Origin: a virus
DNA: 64,000 bases
Direction: 5' to 3' (one strand)
Virus record (IMG/VR): IMGVR_UViG_3300042319_001462
Coordinates: 1-64,000 of that record
This document shows positions 58,301 through 64,000 of this stretch, piece after piece (position 1 is the first letter of the stretch; each line of letters starts with the position of its first letter). The notes below the pieces were generated by a model. That model had not been told where the DNA came from. It worked only from the letters and a program-made list of their open reading frames with translations, and searched no databases. The position numbers and the translations under genes are program-made.

Positions 58301-60479
58301 TTGGGTCAATAAATCTAACTGTGTAAATTTTGTTTCGCACTGCCGGATCAATGTCGGCTGCAAAAATTACACGAGTACCATTCAAAAAGTTGTAGCCATC
58401 TACCCCATATCCAGTCTGTCCGTTGACATTGCCAAGTGCGTCGGTGGTTTGAAAGTCAATGATATTAACTGGCTCTTTGGCCTGTGTGCCAGTGTTCCAA
58501 AGGTCAAGATTTGCCCGGAATTCAATGATTGGTCGTTTTGCACGTTGGTCATTATTGACCACTGAAGGTTGATTGTTTCGTTCAGCACTGTAGTTGATAA
58601 CATCAATGTGGAACCAACGGTTGCAACGGCTCCAAGCGTTTCTACTTTGACTAGAGCGGTTCTGTACCAGGTAGTCTGGTACCAACGGTGAATTTAAATT
58701 TGCATCGTATCCGCCGGTATCATACGGAATGCTTGAATATGGAACAAGTTCACTTGTTGTGTATGTTTCAGGCGTGATCATGTCGGACACTGGCACAAGC
58801 CGTATTCCGTTGCCTAATGCCGCACCTGCAACTGAAGCAGTTGGTAACGGTGCACCTTCTGGTGCCCCTGCTCCAAGATTAGCAATGCTTTCATCAACTG
58901 AATCATAAATGTATTGTTGAAAATCAGTTGACGAGGCCAGGCCAGTAATCTTTTGGCCATTGTACACGTGCCAAGGACCAAAATATGCTTGCCCGTCAAC
59001 AAATCCAACTTTGGCAATTGATCCAGGGCCTGTGCCCACTCCTTCAACATAGTATTCTAGATTTTCATATCCAGCAGGACTCGTGACTCCGCGAAATTGT
59101 ACTTTTAATCCATTGGTAAACACTACACCATTTGGGCTGGTATAGTTTTTGGCTCCAATAATTTCGTTGATGTCAATTGGCGCCGACGCATCTGCATCAA
59201 TTAGTCTAATCTGACCAAAAATTTCTGGGTTTACACTATCTTGATAGTACAATGTATCTTGTATGGCCGTCAACAAAGGTTGTTGTTCAAAGTAGCCAGT
59301 GTCGGCTTTGTACCAAACTGTACTGCTGTATTGTGTTCCGTAATCAATGCGAAATTTAGTCAGTGCTGGAACTTCAGCAATGCTACTAAGTTGCATAAAT
59401 GGCTGACCGTCGTTATCGTAGACATAGTTGATTTGCCAAATGCTGTAACGCTGACTTTGTAGTGTTATGTCAGTGGTTTGGTCAAACAAAATTGAATCAT
59501 ATGTACCAAGTGCACCTGTGTCTCCAGTGTTTATTGGATCAAACTGTGTGTTAATTTGCCAGCCACCAGCAGCTGGGTCAGAAATCTGATTTGTAAAAAT
59601 TATTGTTCGACCATCTAACTCAGTGATACCATCAACCCCAGTGGGATTGGCTGCTAGGAATGCCGACACGTATATATTGTTGAGTTGATTGAATTTTAAT
59701 TCTGGCGCAACTAGGTCAACTGGTGCCCGTGTGTTTAGAGCATAATAAAAATCTTGAGCATTTTTTAACGGAACATCAAAGGTGATAGTACCAACATCGT
59801 CGCCGTTGTTGGTTACACCGTATACATCTCTGCTGCTGATATTTGGTGTTTGCGGTAATCGACCATTAATACCAGGCGCGGCTTGAATCCAAAAATTGTA
59901 ACCAAGTTGATTGACATCAAATGTATATGATCCACCACGTGCTAGTGTGATGACTGGATTGTTACCTAGGACTCCAAAGAATTGATATGCTGTGTCTGTT
60001 CGAGTAACTGCAAAATCATCAGTCAACAACACATCACTGGATCCAACATCAACTGATGACGGTCCTGTTGGCAACCAATAATATTGGCTGTAGTTATTGA
60101 ATTTATCAAGGTCGCAGAATGGATCCCACGAATAGTATTCGCTTTCAAACAACCGATCTTGACGTGAGACATCGCCTTTTTGCAAATTCAATGCATCAAT
60201 TATGCCCGGATATGTCATTACATCACGAGCACGTGATGTGTTGGGGTCCAACAATACCACACCGGGCTCAAGCTGATAGTCTGTACGAGTTGCAGTTGGT
60301 TCTGTCAAATATTTGTCAGCAGGATTTACGCCTGGACCAACTCGACGCCCCACGTATCCTTGAGTACGATTAACATTGGGTTCCTGGGTTAATTGGTCTA
60401 GGGTTGCTGCCAAAAACTTGCGGTTCGTACCTGTACGAAAAATCTCTGGTAAAAGATCAACGGTTCTGTGTAATGCCAT
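46335..60479 (-). CDS. Giant tail/baseplate structural protein (4714 aa)
   Basis: A single 4714-residue frame with no internal stop. The N terminus (MALHRTVDLLPEIFRTGTNRKF) leads into a long beta-rich chain. Residues about 2250-3120 hold at least six FG-GAP-like units of the form FGxxV...IGAP (for example FGASVAQ...LIGAPGYN, FGSSVTM...YIGAPDDN, FGKSVSA...MIGSPDSD), which suggests a beta-propeller. Elsewhere a GDGxTxxF...VYVNNVxQxxGxDYTV unit repeats at least six times. Near the C terminus is GERITYRNRDTANNTVSGLRRGTAGT. It starts at TAATG, coupled to the gp6-like gene. Probably a tail or baseplate protein that contacts the cell surface. Confidence 0.9.
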   Translation of the reverse strand: MALHRTVDLLPEIFRTGTNRKFLAATLDQLTQEPNVNRTQGYVGRRVGPGVNPADKYLTEPTATRTDYQLEPGVVLLDPNTSRARDVMTYPGIIDALNLQKGDVSRQDRLFESEYYSWDPFCDLDKFNNYSQYYWLPTGPSSVDVGSSDVLLTDDFAVTRTDTAYQFFGVLGNNPVITLARGGSYTFDVNQLGYNFWIQAAPGINGRLPQTPNISSRDVYGVTNNGDDVGTITFDVPLKNAQDFYYALNTRAPVDLVAPELKFNQLNNIYVSAFLAANPTGVDGITELDGRTIIFTNQISDPAAGGWQINTQFDPINTGDTGALGTYDSILFDQTTDITLQSQRYSIWQINYVYDNDGQPFMQLSSIAEVPALTKFRIDYGTQYSSTVWYKADTGYFEQQPLLTAIQDTLYYQDSVNPEIFGQIRLIDADASAPIDINEIIGAKNYTSPNGVVFTNGLKVQFRGVTSPAGYENLEYYVEGVGTGPGSIAKVGFVDGQAYFGPWHVYNGQKITGLASSTDFQQYIYDSVDESIANLGAGAPEGAPLPTASVAGAALGNGIRLVPVSDMITPETYTTSELVPYSSIPYDTGGYDANLNSPLVPDYLVQNRSSQSRNAWSRCNRWFHIDVINYSAERNNQPSVVNNDQRAKRPIIEFRANLDLWNTGTQAKEPVNIIDFQTTDALGNVNGQTGYGVDGYNFLNGTRVIFAADIDPAVRNKIYTVRFIDPTNSGTLIIDLVPAADGNPLYDQTVVSLNGLNQQGKSFWFNGVTWQLAQQKTKVNQAPLFDVYDINGFSFGDRAVYPSTTFTGSRLFGYTDGGQSVTDVVLGFPLKFLNINNVGDILFSNYLYTDTFIYVRDKTSTTQAISTGFVRQYIDRTSFSSQLGWQPAAAKNRSRQVFRFTYDATPLILDVPVDTSSVYPPVQVFADGVFVDTTKYSTTVSDTSTTITFNVTIPVNTIIELQVISNYASKIGFYQVPLNLENNAPNGNSPQFTLGTIRTHYDSIGQNLRGLVGVINGANNSRDLGDIIPYGTNIVQHSSPLVLPGVYLRDPQYELFNSLTFSNQEYSKYKARLTDLAGQGDFINSTPTQVLDSVLSEMTLGKTEMFPFYWSDMIPGGETYTEINYTYSQVSTDVFGINKVYDFTQSNFQSVLVYLNGTILTRGYDYTVSTNSATITISAPLAIGDLITIREYDTTYGSFIPNTPTKMGLYPAYRPEIYLDETYVEPTLVIRGHDGSITIAFGDYRDNVLLEFETRIFNNLKIVTPVPLDADDVIPGQFRTTDYSLTEINSILLPDFLSWVGWNKLDYTSQNYLPNNPFTYNYSQSGNRLTAQPLLGAWRGIYEYFYDTITPNTTPWEMLGFSQEPYWWEDAYGPAPYTSGNLVLWRDLERGYIADPLSPRIDPRYARPGLTTVIPAGTEGALLDPLQSTVGNYDATSFRRSWTFGDDGPVENAWRTSSAWPFAVMRLLALTKPAEFFSLFADRDRYVYNTGIEQYLWDNRYRLEASNLTPLYGNGVSKASYNNWIIDYNQQRGVDSSSLLSRTLANVDVRLCWRTAAFTDKNYLKIYSERSTPTGTNNSLLLPDESYQVLLYQNQPFEQVTYSGVIVQRTDTGWAVFGYNSVASYFEIAVSKPTGQFVVVSAGGSQERVSIEYSNTVAQIPYGFVFTSQAAVCDFLYSYGKLLADRGMTFEGIENGYIMNWPQMAQEFLYWSNQGWTSGSIINLNPAATSISVLRPGAVVESIQPPRLDSIVLNQNRTAISPSELVIDRFENTFKISTTTSSFINFLNLRFTAYEHMVVLDNRSIFADLIYDPVTGARQSRVLVSGWLTGDWNGTVNAPGFVLNQDNIQEWQPNSKYTKGDIVLFKDQYWSASTIIRPSAEFDFSLWIKSDYGQIQKGLLPNSANASDQLARSYSVYDANLETEVDIFSYGLIGFRPRQYMQSLNLDDVSQVNLYQQFLGTKGTVRATNLFSLANLGKEIAEYSIYEYWAMLRSTYGANANRSFVEFLLNEAKLTSDPSLIQLVEPQQTSQADQTVLLKDIWKSSYKITSTNILPTTNTTVTDVGLPTAGYVSLDDVDITTFDLIDLTSIIEQYYSIGVGTTIWTARVNTYDWGVYRVVQVPGQILRIEDNLDNASQVTFGAAHGLSVDDVLVIKNFSSSVNGVYRVLAVTGIYTVIIDYVFSTFDRFQIGNGLGLTLETNRVAQPSDIPQLSYADQLLPGVKVWVDNNGNGNWTVLEKTEPFTVDPTLTATTPVAYSQFGASVAQGLENLSALIGAPGYNPTDQATAPGAVYTFVRTDQDRYEQNNILLLKATDATGYGNEIDVGAQSWAVAGASTSNTNRGYVTTIFVEPGSNVFEQRQLLVAPDGDEAVQGLFGSSVTMSQDERWMYIGAPDDNAVYAFTRVDVQSQSVTYIGDGITTSFNWSDSLVIDSNYPDQLAVVLNNVLLTNSTDYTVTASTVELNSTPTVGQRIVITRRQLTQLDQQTYTGVAPSSTSGAGLGAEFTVNRVRGVYTVTLESPGQGYAVNDTITINASVVGGGTSPANNITITVDAVTNVLSGEISEISYTGSGVSNTSVFALNQTLATATSLHSFTVRVGDMLYRPNIDYTFDPVTTQLTFVTIPVPGATILVDSSSHFDFVEKLTVPGIDADAQFGKSVSATTTGSQVMIGSPDSDANEEGLVYVFDRSLEKFTVTDATQTEYTTLNSMLTPGFVAVSVNGVYLLQTGLNIGGTYSVDTGTKTVTITSPLAVGDIIQIETNQFSLLQTIQSNNPVAAARFGLKVDQCVNDCSLYISSPYDSAILSQAGKVEVYRNQARLYGTISTTVANPVLTEDDYIRIDDYFVKCTGTTIADLILDINTAGIPNVIAMPTEDLVLQGDGTTRVFDIGTTYTDASSYTTVVYIEDVLQTYGSDYTYDNTVQQITFTIPPYNTADITVVSGRMMLNVKNIQSTQRFNRMSVLPGSGTLFNDLGLTVYSWAQEIVSPVPQTQANFGLGLFISDDTQTLIVGAPNGNMIAPTTFDAGNTYFDSYSTPFADPVQQSGAVYEYDLLTAVDESITNPAKFVFGQQFVNSSLQPLDNFGAAIDYTTGVMLIGAPGSDLGDSSLSNFGQVLQYHNPNLLPAWIPVRVQQPVVDVNLLNTIFMYDRVSSSPQEYFDFFDPLQGRLLGVVRQNIDFIGAVDPATYNTGSVNNFGQQWGQSRVGQVWWNTSNVRFIDPHQNDIVYASRRWGQIFPGSKVEMYQWIVSPLPPAEYVGPGTPYSITSYDVTTSVNLQGFIETQYYFWVTGIAETATVAGKTLSINTLTNYIENPRSSGISYLAPIDASTVAIYNGLQYISAQDTVLYIEYDQQATDAAVHVEYQLIAQDRPDAFLDASLYRKFLDSMTGSDSAGNAVPDPLLSPSEQYGIEYRPRQSMFVNRFLALKNYIQQTNAVLALYPITEIRSFNLLNSAEPEPAATTGAWDKRVSNIEELGYQDLLEVPIGYRYLVVSDSTNSGFWTIYQVVAGILPGERNLSLARVQNYDTKIYWSRIDWFKANYNPLTRILLEVPNVSSLDTITVPTGSAVKVTANAQNLWEIYVYTGTSWERVALQRGTIEISPALWDYNLGRFGFDSEVFDAQYYDEAPITETRKILEAINQELFIGELLIERNRLLMLMFNYILSEQQAPNWLTKTSLIDVDHTIRNLVPYQVYRQDNQNFVLDYINEVKPYHVQIREFNLKYQGFDQYLGSVTDFDLPAYWDAAEQLFVSPVLDNTGNLSTTSSRPSTDPVWTTFPWNQWYQNYLLSIENVGIVSGGTGYITQPTVTVTGDCITPATMTAQINSAGQVVAINVVSAGEGYSTTAIITITGGGGSGASAVAYMGNSRVRSLTTTMRYDRYQYTPTVVPWQSGVIYTEGTMVRYADRVWSANAQVQTTTFDPTDWTVVPAGDLTGVDRTMGYYAPTPDQPGLDLALLISGIDYPGVQVMGPGFDQNTGFDVGNFDINPFDNISYDAEGIPTYDPAILDAAYSSSFLDPYLGTLPTDINVDGGAFVDTYESHAPEELVPGITYDTLDMRVYTTPGADWIGDGHGWPEKDRNYIFDGSSLSFVGLLNNAIALNVYNLTTGVDLALGTDYTVNWVNSTVTIISANASLGDVLTIAAYSLGGGNQLFTQTYLGSDIGSTVVIPMTYSLIDSLVVFVNGVQVSNFTSSADSTVNTLITFSSAFTSTDSVTITALGAEVGGTWSLPVTQYIYSTGALTYTLTNSMMGTNPVNVVVNKNGTRARPAEGIDYVGDGVTVYYDLPTTGGYSLNLVADNDVAVYVNNVAQVLGVDFTVDPADDSTQRAIEFATPPANLSNILISVRTKAQYWVVGNQITFQPSQGLIPVVGDVISVTSWNDTTQQQLLTQVFVGPNESGLVITEGYSDTLYDTGNTTGEPGSYDYQSGTLIQNNQFDTGRLILKPERLIVTLDGRYLSSGRDFVVDGSLVILNNPVIGASQVVVITSMTNQVVPEAMAFRIFQDMRGLQRTYRITPATTTQVAVALSASDDIIYVSDVTALPEPNLPLGIFGYITIDGERITYRNRDTANNTVSGLRRGTAGTAAAPHAVGAAVYDIGSGNLLISEYQNYIVNENFLGDGTTTVFETESISVSGLDSTEILEAVEVRIGGTLQSSGYSIINSNPVTVEFDQAPESGYQVSISLLRGKSWYQLGAGTASDGVPLQDTDTYAARFLRGE

Positions 60480-63400
60480 TAGTAGTTACTCCCACCATTA
60501 GTGAGTGGTGTTGTTCCAGTTTGTCCAATCGTGATGCCAGGCGCACCAATTGAGGTTACTGGATATAATCCTGATACCGAAGTTTGACTTCGGATATTGC
60601 TTTGTGTTAGTGCCGAAATTACCTCGATGTCGCTGACAGTTGCCGCGCTTACAAAAATTTCATTTGGTGCTGATCGTATTTCATACAAGTCACCAAAACT
60701 TTTTAGAGGGTTGAGTGGCACCAACACAACTGAACTGATTATGGATCCTAGTTGTCTGTGCAGATAAGCAGCCAATTCTGAGAAATAAAAACTATCACCA
60801 AAATCCCATTTGTCAATAGTAAAATATTCATTAATCTTGGCAACAACTTGACTCTTGATTTCGCTGTCACTTGCAACTGTGTTCAAAGCCTTGACCACTT
60901 TGATAATGCCCTGTAGTTGCAAGGGTGCTTTGGCTCCAAACAATGGTTTAAACGTTACTGAATTAAAAACAATGTTGTCTGAAATCATTTTGTAGTCATC
61001 AAGAGTTGAATATGCTGTAGTTAGCTGTGCTATATCTGGTGGTGCTGGTTGTGGCACTGTGCCAGTGGTGTCAGTAATGTAATTTTGATACGCTGTGTAG
61101 TAGCTTTGAGTCACCAAGTACATATCAATAATGTTGGTGGTGCCTGGATCAATTATGTTTGTTAGTGCACTGTTGTGACGATATTGGAACGACAGAGCAC
61201 CGCGTCCTACCCGAGCTATGTAAGAACTCAACTCAACTAGTGTTCGTTGTTGTATTCCATTCACAAACAAAACTTCAAGTTGATAAAACTTGTCTGTGGA
61301 TGTGGTGTAAAATACTTGTCCATTTACATACTCGCTCTTGACCAATTCAACATCATCGAGAGTAGCGTACCTGCTGATCACCACTCCTGGTTCTACTGGC
61401 AAGTATCTTTCAAGATCATCAAAATCTACTGTCTGACGGAAAAATACCAGTTTAGTTGATGGATCAACTGATGGTTCAACTATGGTATCAAAGAAGTCAG
61501 GATCATCTGCTATACCATCGCCATCGCTGTCCACATAACTGATGTCAACTTCGTAATCGTTAACATATCCATCGCTTTGAATGGGTTGCCCAATGATGTC
61601 CATGACAATATCAGATGGCAAAGGCTCGTTTGTGTCAGGCTTGGAATTTATTTTCAACACCTTGATATAGTCATTGATCACTGAACCAGTTGTGCTGTCA
61701 TACACTAGGCCGTTGCCATCATAGTAAAATCGAGTTTGCAACACGCTGGCAAATTTATAGTCTAGACCACGAGAGGTGACCACATAGCCTTGGCCATTTG
61801 TGGTAAACTGAATCAGCCAACTTGCATCAAGATTTAACCCTTGGGTGTTTTGTGCGTAACTCAAACTAAATGGCGATGTGGATGCTAAATTGGTACTACT
61901 AATTAGATACCAAGTGCCGTTTAGGTTATCAAATCCAATGCCGAAATTACGGAATAGTTCAATTTGTTGAATCATGCTTTGTTGCAAGGTCAACGGCAGT
62001 TGATTGATAAATCTTGGAATTACAACCTGCGCAAGTGCGCCAGTTGGTACAAAATTGTTAAGAGTTACTGGACCCACACCGTTGGGCAAATTGCCCAGGC
62101 CTTGCGCAGTGCCATCAACCACTACTGAAGTAACTGATGCCCAGATTGTTAATTTCTCGTCAGCGCGAGTGGGTGTGCCAGTTTGCAACCGATTGTTGGC
62201 ATCAAAAAATTGACCCGTTGGAGCTCTAAATTGTACCAAGCTGCCAACTGTTATGTATTTGGCATTGTTGTTTGTGTACTGACCAAGTGGTAACGGTGTT
62301 TTCTGCGGACCATAGTAAAAATAGCCGCTGGTTTCATTAACTAGGCTTGTGGATTGATTCCATCCTGCGCCGATTACAGTCAGTGGCGGACGAGGAAAAT
62401 TTTCATAATAAAATTGCAACAAGCTACGGCCTGCCACAACTGGGTAAACTGATCTACTCAATACATCAACAATGTCATTACGATTGAACCAACTAAACTC
62501 AAAACTAGGCAAAACATTTTCGCGATAAATTACACCATCGCTGGCAAAGATATTGGTACTAGAATATTTGCCAGTGACATCAGTGAGATCAATATATCTT
62601 GAAGAGCCAATGCTGCTACGTACAACAGATTTGCTCTTGATGATTGAGTTAAATTCAGTGAACGGGAAGTTGTTATAATCTTCGCCGTTGACCATGCGGT
62701 TCTGTGTGTAGTAACGTGCAGGGGCACGTTGTTTGATCTCTGCTAGAGATTCTCTAGCTTGGGCATTTGTCACCGGTGTGGTTATACCACATGTGAATGT
62801 AATTGTTTCCAATCGTCCTTGACGGCTAATATAGCTAATGGGCACAACTATGTTCTGCATTTCTTCTGGATTGATAATGTATTCAAGTCCATTACTTGCA
62901 CGAACATAAGTTCTAAAAGTTCCCACTGGGATGCTGGAGAATACGCCGTCACCAAATGTCAGCGTAATTTGATCGTTGACTCTGCTGGTAATAGAATACA
63001 ATGTTCGCTGGTCAGGAGCCAACTGCTCAACTGCTCCAGCAAAAATATTGTTAACAAATGTCCATTCAGAGGCAACACTACCCACATCATCTAGTTTGTA
63101 TAACCAATGATCTTGTTCGTTACAACCTTCAATATTGATAGCAACTGTTCGATTGGGAATTGCTTCAGCTAAGTTAAAATCTTGATTCTGCAACACTCCT
63201 TGTTTGAACAAGAAAAAGAATCCAGTGTTGTTACTGCCAAAACCCAGGCCATCATTTCGATACAATATGTTAAATGCACCATTTGGTTGTGGTGGTGGCT
63301 CATAGACATAAGCTTTACCAATGCTGGTTGCACTGGTAACCTCAAACGGCATGTTGACACCATCCACTACTGCGGTGTACGGAACCACTGGTAGATAGCC

Positions 63401-63979
63401 CGGAACTAAATTAACAGTATATTCATCGGTGCCAACGCCAAGGATTGTTTGTTTATTGCCCGGGCGACCAAATTTTTGGCTTGCGAGCAGCGACGAGTTA
63501 ACAATAGTTGTAAATTGTTCTAGCCAGTTGGGGTTGGTTGGATCATTCCAGTCAATAGTTACATTGGCCAAGTTAATGCCATTGTAATCAACCACACTTT
63601 CAGTTGTGCTAACTGAAAATACCTTTAGATATCCCTGAGACGAGGTGTTACGCTTGGGTGTGTAACTGACCAAATTGGCCAGGCGCACAACTGAATCTCT
63701 TCGTTCAGCGGTGTCTAGGAAGTTTTCACGGGTATTGAGATCATTGCGGAATGCCAGTGCCTGTCCCATAAACGCCATGACATCAAGCAATGCAATAAAC
63801 TCGCTTGACTCAATGTAGTCGTTAAATGTTTCAGGGTAGTAAAGACGCAGGTAGTCAACAAAGCTCTTGCGTAATGTCTCAAAATCGTAGGATTGGAAGT
63901 CGGCTTCTCTATAAGTTTGATAGAGTCTCTTCCAGTCTTCTACACCAAATATTGCGGTTTGTCGTGTTGTCTTGGCCAT
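60479..63979 (-). CDS. T4 gp6-like baseplate wedge protein
   Basis: A 1166-residue protein. Its N terminus matches the gp6/baseplate J-like start: FGVEDWKRLYQTYREADFQSYDFETLRKSFVDYLRLYYPETFNDYIESSEFIALLDVMAFMGQALAFRNDLNTRENFLDTA. The rest is beta-rich with the long arms typical of wedge proteins; INEYFTIDKWDFGDSFYFSELAAYLHRQLG near 1060-1090 matches the baseplate J tail. T4 gp6 has 660 residues, so this one has about 500 extra. Gp6 forms the iris of the baseplate. The start lies 21 bases from the right edge. Confidence 0.92.
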   Translation of the reverse strand: MAKTTRQTAIFGVEDWKRLYQTYREADFQSYDFETLRKSFVDYLRLYYPETFNDYIESSEFIALLDVMAFMGQALAFRNDLNTRENFLDTAERRDSVVRLANLVSYTPKRNTSSQGYLKVFSVSTTESVVDYNGINLANVTIDWNDPTNPNWLEQFTTIVNSSLLASQKFGRPGNKQTILGVGTDEYTVNLVPGYLPVVPYTAVVDGVNMPFEVTSATSIGKAYVYEPPPQPNGAFNILYRNDGLGFGSNNTGFFFLFKQGVLQNQDFNLAEAIPNRTVAINIEGCNEQDHWLYKLDDVGSVASEWTFVNNIFAGAVEQLAPDQRTLYSITSRVNDQITLTFGDGVFSSIPVGTFRTYVRASNGLEYIINPEEMQNIVVPISYISRQGRLETITFTCGITTPVTNAQARESLAEIKQRAPARYYTQNRMVNGEDYNNFPFTEFNSIIKSKSVVRSSIGSSRYIDLTDVTGKYSSTNIFASDGVIYRENVLPSFEFSWFNRNDIVDVLSRSVYPVVAGRSLLQFYYENFPRPPLTVIGAGWNQSTSLVNETSGYFYYGPQKTPLPLGQYTNNNAKYITVGSLVQFRAPTGQFFDANNRLQTGTPTRADEKLTIWASVTSVVVDGTAQGLGNLPNGVGPVTLNNFVPTGALAQVVIPRFINQLPLTLQQSMIQQIELFRNFGIGFDNLNGTWYLISSTNLASTSPFSLSYAQNTQGLNLDASWLIQFTTNGQGYVVTSRGLDYKFASVLQTRFYYDGNGLVYDSTTGSVINDYIKVLKINSKPDTNEPLPSDIVMDIIGQPIQSDGYVNDYEVDISYVDSDGDGIADDPDFFDTIVEPSVDPSTKLVFFRQTVDFDDLERYLPVEPGVVISRYATLDDVELVKSEYVNGQVFYTTSTDKFYQLEVLFVNGIQQRTLVELSSYIARVGRGALSFQYRHNSALTNIIDPGTTNIIDMYLVTQSYYTAYQNYITDTTGTVPQPAPPDIAQLTTAYSTLDDYKMISDNIVFNSVTFKPLFGAKAPLQLQGIIKVVKALNTVASDSEIKSQVVAKINEYFTIDKWDFGDSFYFSELAAYLHRQLGSIISSVVLVPLNPLKSFGDLYEIRSAPNEIFVSAATVSDIEVISALTQSNIRSQTSVSGLYPVTSIGAPGITIGQTGTTPLTNGGSNY

Positions 63980-64000
63980 AGTATCTCGTTGTTTGAGTAT

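Noticed and set aside
46335-60479. Giant frame as an assembly artefact
   Set aside because: It is coupled at TAATG to the gp6-like gene, has no internal repeat at DNA level long enough to suggest misassembly, and has consistent protein-level repeats.
1-64000. CRISPR arrays, insertion sequences, integrase or attachment sites
   Set aside because: No regularly spaced repeats, transposase, recombinase or direct-repeat pairs were seen.

Overview
This window is a piece of a large tailed-phage (myovirus) genome. The evidence is a dense array of small tRNA genes, many short overlapping genes joined by ATGA or TAATG junctions, a flavin-dependent thymidylate synthase, and a right-hand block of tail and baseplate genes that includes a T4 gp6-like baseplate wedge protein and a 4714-residue structural protein. 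No integrase, transposase, rRNA or CRISPR array was seen. The host cannot be fixed. A two-piece tmRNA whose tag ends in FALAA, near-consensus sigma70 promoters and a boxA-like leader sequence all point to a proteobacterial host, possibly a betaproteobacterium. That is inference.

Region 1 (about 1-9,100) is a tRNA array on the + strand. I count 29 complete tRNAs plus one cut at the left edge. They cover 18 amino acids; Phe and Trp were not found. Several small coding genes and structured spacer RNAs lie between them. Eight tRNAs carry a T-loop of the type ATCRTTM instead of TTCRANN, which reverses the 54-58 pair. Two spacers close into 15-16 bp helices that use the CCA of the upstream tRNA and the first GG of the downstream tRNA.

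Region 2 (about 9,100-21,000) holds + strand genes: a 2OG-Fe(II) oxygenase, an RNase H-fold protein, a B12-type radical SAM enzyme, an RNA polymerase omega homologue, a circularly permuted two-piece tmRNA with a possible membrane micropeptide in its intervening segment, a TauD-like oxygenase, a NeuD-like acyltransferase, an acyl carrier protein, a MoxR ATPase paired with a metallopeptidase-like/VWA protein, ThyX, and several small conserved phage proteins. Near-identical promoters (TTGACC or TTGACA, 17 bp, TATAAT or TACAAT) recur here and often sit in the last codons of the gene upstream.

Region 3 (about 21,000-43,000) is a biosynthetic island on both strands: nucleotide-sugar epimerase, PLP aminotransferase, amidinotransferase, carbamoyltransferase, five related twitch/SPASM-type radical SAM proteins, three related GT-B-like proteins and four GT-A-like proteins. 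Together these look like a pathway that builds and transfers a modified sugar or peptide-like group. The target (virion, DNA or host surface) cannot be read from the sequence.

Region 4 (about 43,000-64,000) is the tail module, all on the - strand. It starts upstream at the gp6-like protein, continues through the giant structural protein and small structural proteins, and ends with fibre-like proteins and a strong terminator.
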